DNA from: Clostridiales bacterium
Lineage (GTDB): Bacteria; Bacillota_A; Clostridia; Oscillospirales; Oscillospiraceae
Direction of reading: 5' to 3'
Length of the DNA stretch: 19,442 nucleotides
NCBI GenBank assembly: GCA_022777455.1
Contig: JALFGI010000251.1
Span: 1 to 19,442 of the forward strand
The notes beneath the pieces are model-generated. The model did not search any database, had not been told where the DNA came from, and saw only the letters and a program-made list of their open reading frames with translations. Numbering within the stretch: the stretch's first letter is position 1; every line of letters begins with the position of its first letter. Below, one piece after another: positions 14,173-19,442 of this stretch. The position numbers and the translations under genes are program-made.

Positions 14173-15462
14173 TTGGATATGGAAGAATTATTGAATCAGT
14201 ACCGCGCCATGGGCATTTCCCCTGCCGTTTATGAATACGGCGAGAAGGCCCTGGAGCGTTTGAAGGATCGGTTTGCCCAAATCGACCGGATTTCCGAATA
14301 CAACCAGGCCAAGGTCATTGCCGCCATGCAGAAAAACCGGGTGTCCGCCGCCTGTTTTGCAGCCACCACCGGCTACGGCTACGACGATCTGGGCCGGGAC
14401 AATCTGGAAAAGGTGTACGCCGATGTATTCCACACGGAAGCAGCCCTTGTTCGGCCTCAGATCACCTGCGGCACCCATGCCCTCACCGTGGCCCTCAGCG
14501 CCAACCTGCTGCCCGGGGACGAGCTGCTCTCCCCCGTGGGTATGCCCTACGACACCCTGCAGGAGGTCATCGGCATCCGGGAGAGCCCCTGCTCCCTGGC
14601 GGAGTACGGGGTGAAATACCGCCAGGTGGATCTATTGCCCGACGGCAGCTTTGACTACAACAACATCAAAAAGGCCATCAACGACAAAACCAAGCTGATC
14701 ACCATTCAGCGCTCCAAGGGCTACGCCACCCGGCCCACCTTCTCCGTGACCCAGATCGGTGAGCTGATTGCCTTCTGCAAAGGCATCAAGCCGGATGTGC
14801 TGGTGATGGTGGACAACTGCTATGGCGAATTTGTGGAGACCATTGAGCCCTCCGACGTGGGAGCGGACATGGTGGTGGGTTCCCTGATCAAAAACCCCGG
14901 CGGCGGTCTGGCCCCCATCGGCGGCTACATCTGCGGCACCGAAAAATGCGTCAGCCGCTGCGCCTACCGGCTTTCCGCCCCCGGCCTGGGGCAGGAGGTG
15001 GGCGCGAACCTGGGGCTGATGCCCGCCCTGTACCAAGGCTTTTTCCTGGCACCCACAGTGGTGGCCGGTGCGGAAAAGGGGGCGGTGTTTGCCGCCAACC
15101 TCTACGAACCCCTGGGCTTCAAATGTGTGCCCAACGCCACTGAGAGCCGCCACGACATTATTCAGGCCGTGGAGCTGGGAAGCGAAGCGGGTATGATCGC
15201 CTTCTGCAAGGGCATCCAGGCCGCCGCTCCCGTGGACTCCTATGCCGATCCCCTGCCCTGGGACATGCCGGGCTACAACGATAAGGTGATCATGGCCGCG
15301 GGTGCCTTTGTCCAGGGCAGCTCCATCGAGCTCTCCGCCGACGGGCCCATCCGTCCTCCCTACGCCGTATACTTCCAGGGCGGCCTGACCTGGTACCACG
15401 CCAAGCTGGGCATTTTAATGAGCCTGCAGAAAATGGTGGACGCCGGATTGGTACAGCTGTAA
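14173..15462 (+). CDS. Methionine gamma-lyase family PLP-dependent protein (YnbB / 'aluminium resistance' family)
   Basis: The product has 429 residues from a TTG at 14173, or 427 from the ATG at 14179. AGGA at 14160-14163 is ideally spaced for TTG, while AAGAG suits ATG, so the start is uncertain by two codons. The family is related to Cys/Met-metabolism PLP enzymes. Visible landmarks are RPQITCGTHAL (94-104, cofactor phosphate region), DNCYGEFVE (214-222, D214 facing the pyridine nitrogen) and SLIKNPGGGLAP (237-248, K240 the likely Schiff-base lysine), followed by GGYICG. The family was named from an aluminium-tolerance phenotype and from sequence likeness to methionine gamma-lyase; its physiological reaction is unsettled. 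It has its own consensus promoter and is followed by a repeat island. Confidence 0.9.
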   Translation: MDMEELLNQYRAMGISPAVYEYGEKALERLKDRFAQIDRISEYNQAKVIAAMQKNRVSAACFAATTGYGYDDLGRDNLEKVYADVFHTEAALVRPQITCGTHALTVALSANLLPGDELLSPVGMPYDTLQEVIGIRESPCSLAEYGVKYRQVDLLPDGSFDYNNIKKAINDKTKLITIQRSKGYATRPTFSVTQIGELIAFCKGIKPDVLVMVDNCYGEFVETIEPSDVGADMVVGSLIKNPGGGLAPIGGYICGTEKCVSRCAYRLSAPGLGQEVGANLGLMPALYQGFFLAPTVVAGAEKGAVFAANLYEPLGFKCVPNATESRHDIIQAVELGSEAGMIAFCKGIQAAAPVDSYADPLPWDMPGYNDKVIMAAGAFVQGSSIELSADGPIRPPYAVYFQGGLTWYHAKLGILMSLQKMVDAGLVQL

Positions 15463-15497
15463 CCCTTTGTCCCTCACGCCACCGGCAATCAGACATA

Positions 15498-15757
15498 TTG
15501 TAATTTAACGGTTGGTTGAGTTGAATGGGATTATGTTGGACGAATCCGTAGGGAACGGCCTGTGTGCCGTTCCGCCCCGCCCCCGGAATTGGAATATTAC
15601 GTTGAATGGGAACCACAGGTTACCGGTGGGAACGAACCATATTCCGTTCACCCAGGCATCCCGTTGGTTGGGTGCCGCTGCGCGGATAGAACGGCACATA
15701 GGCCGTTCCCTACGTAATGGACGAACCATGTGCCGCTCAACTCACTGCCAAATTACA
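15498..15757. repeat. Intergenic repeat island C: MITE-like element with edge motifs at both ends
   Basis: This non-coding island lies between the convergent PLP-enzyme and rpoC genes. TTGTAATTT stands at the left (15498-15506) and its inverse AAATTACA at the right (15750-15757), forming terminal inverted repeats. Inside, arms 15547-15572 and 15689-15714 form a 26-bp inverted repeat with one mismatch. Each arm is itself a hairpin (GGAACGGC, six-base loop, GCCGTTCC). Short GAATGG- and GAACCAT-type segments around 15521, 15604, 15634 and 15723 resemble those of island A. There is no convincing gene; an open frame across it is made of palindrome sequence. The rest of the 15463-15797 gap shows nothing else. 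Confidence 0.82.
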
Positions 15758-15796
15758 TTTTTTCATCTTGCTGAATCAAACCGATCCGCGCATTGT

Positions 15797-15830
15797 AAAA
15801 AACTCCTCCTGCTTTTTCGGCAGGAGGAGC
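15797..15830 (-). terminator. Rho-independent terminator of the rpoC operon, possibly bidirectional
   Basis: On the minus strand CTCCTCCTGC (15829-15820) pairs perfectly with GCAGGAGGAG (15812-15803) around a seven-base loop, followed by TTTTTT (15802-15797). It lies 8 bases past the rpoC stop. On the plus strand the same stem is followed by ATTTTTA, so it could also stop transcripts coming from the PLP-enzyme side through island C. Confidence 0.9.
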
Positions 15831-15837
15831 ATTTTTA

Positions 15838-19442
<3,605 letters not shown>

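Overview
The window looks like part of the chromosome of a GC-rich Firmicute of class Clostridia, most likely an Oscillospiraceae/Ruminococcaceae-type gut anaerobe. The evidence is a NrdG activase of the oxygen-sensitive class III ribonucleotide reductase, a YugP-type zinc peptidase, a YnbB-type PLP enzyme, a clostridial-style RpoC, strong AGGAGG ribosome sites, consensus sigma-A promoters and GC-rich intergenic palindromes. The placement is inferred from gene content and style; no database was searched.

Layout. (1) 1-3989, minus strand: a phosphonate-type ABC transport operon transcribed in the order phnC - phnE - phnE - cytoplasmic 5'-nucleotidase/phosphodiesterase. The last gene runs off the left edge. 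A near-consensus promoter lies at 4050-4078, and no PhnD binding protein is present in the window. (2) 4161-5135, minus: a Gfo/Idh/MocA oxidoreductase with its own terminator. (3) 5407-7314, minus: a cytoplasmic neopullulanase-like GH13 glucanase. (4) 7592-10370, minus: an IlvD/Edd-family dehydratase preceded by a FadR-type GntR regulator that probably controls it. (5) 10669-11654, minus: nrdG and dut, joined by a one-base overlap and both serving deoxynucleotide supply. (6) 11705-13147, minus: an AI-2E-family membrane protein with a long extra tail. (7) 13350-15462, plus: a membrane zinc peptidase and a PLP-dependent methionine-gamma-lyase-family enzyme. They are separated by a terminator that overlaps a perfect consensus promoter. 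(8) 15838-19442, minus: rpoC, lacking only its extreme N-terminus.

The most unusual feature is in the gaps. Four intergenic islands (about 5178-5401, 7445-7576, 10431-10647, 15498-15757) are made of long or nested GC-rich palindromes. Every one of them carries the same small AT-rich edge motif (core TGTAATTT, fuller form AATTGTAATTTGGC). At the best-preserved island the motif sits inverted at both ends. This looks like a family of non-coding, MITE-like or REP-like elements that share ends but carry different hairpin interiors. They lie mostly just downstream of stop codons.

No tRNA, rRNA, CRISPR array, transposase or phage gene was seen. Most of the window is ordinary housekeeping and metabolism. 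The points worth following up are the repeat family, the PhnD-less transporter with its nucleotidase, the regulator-dehydratase pair, the nrdG-dut coupling, and an apparent codon-usage shift inside rpoC.
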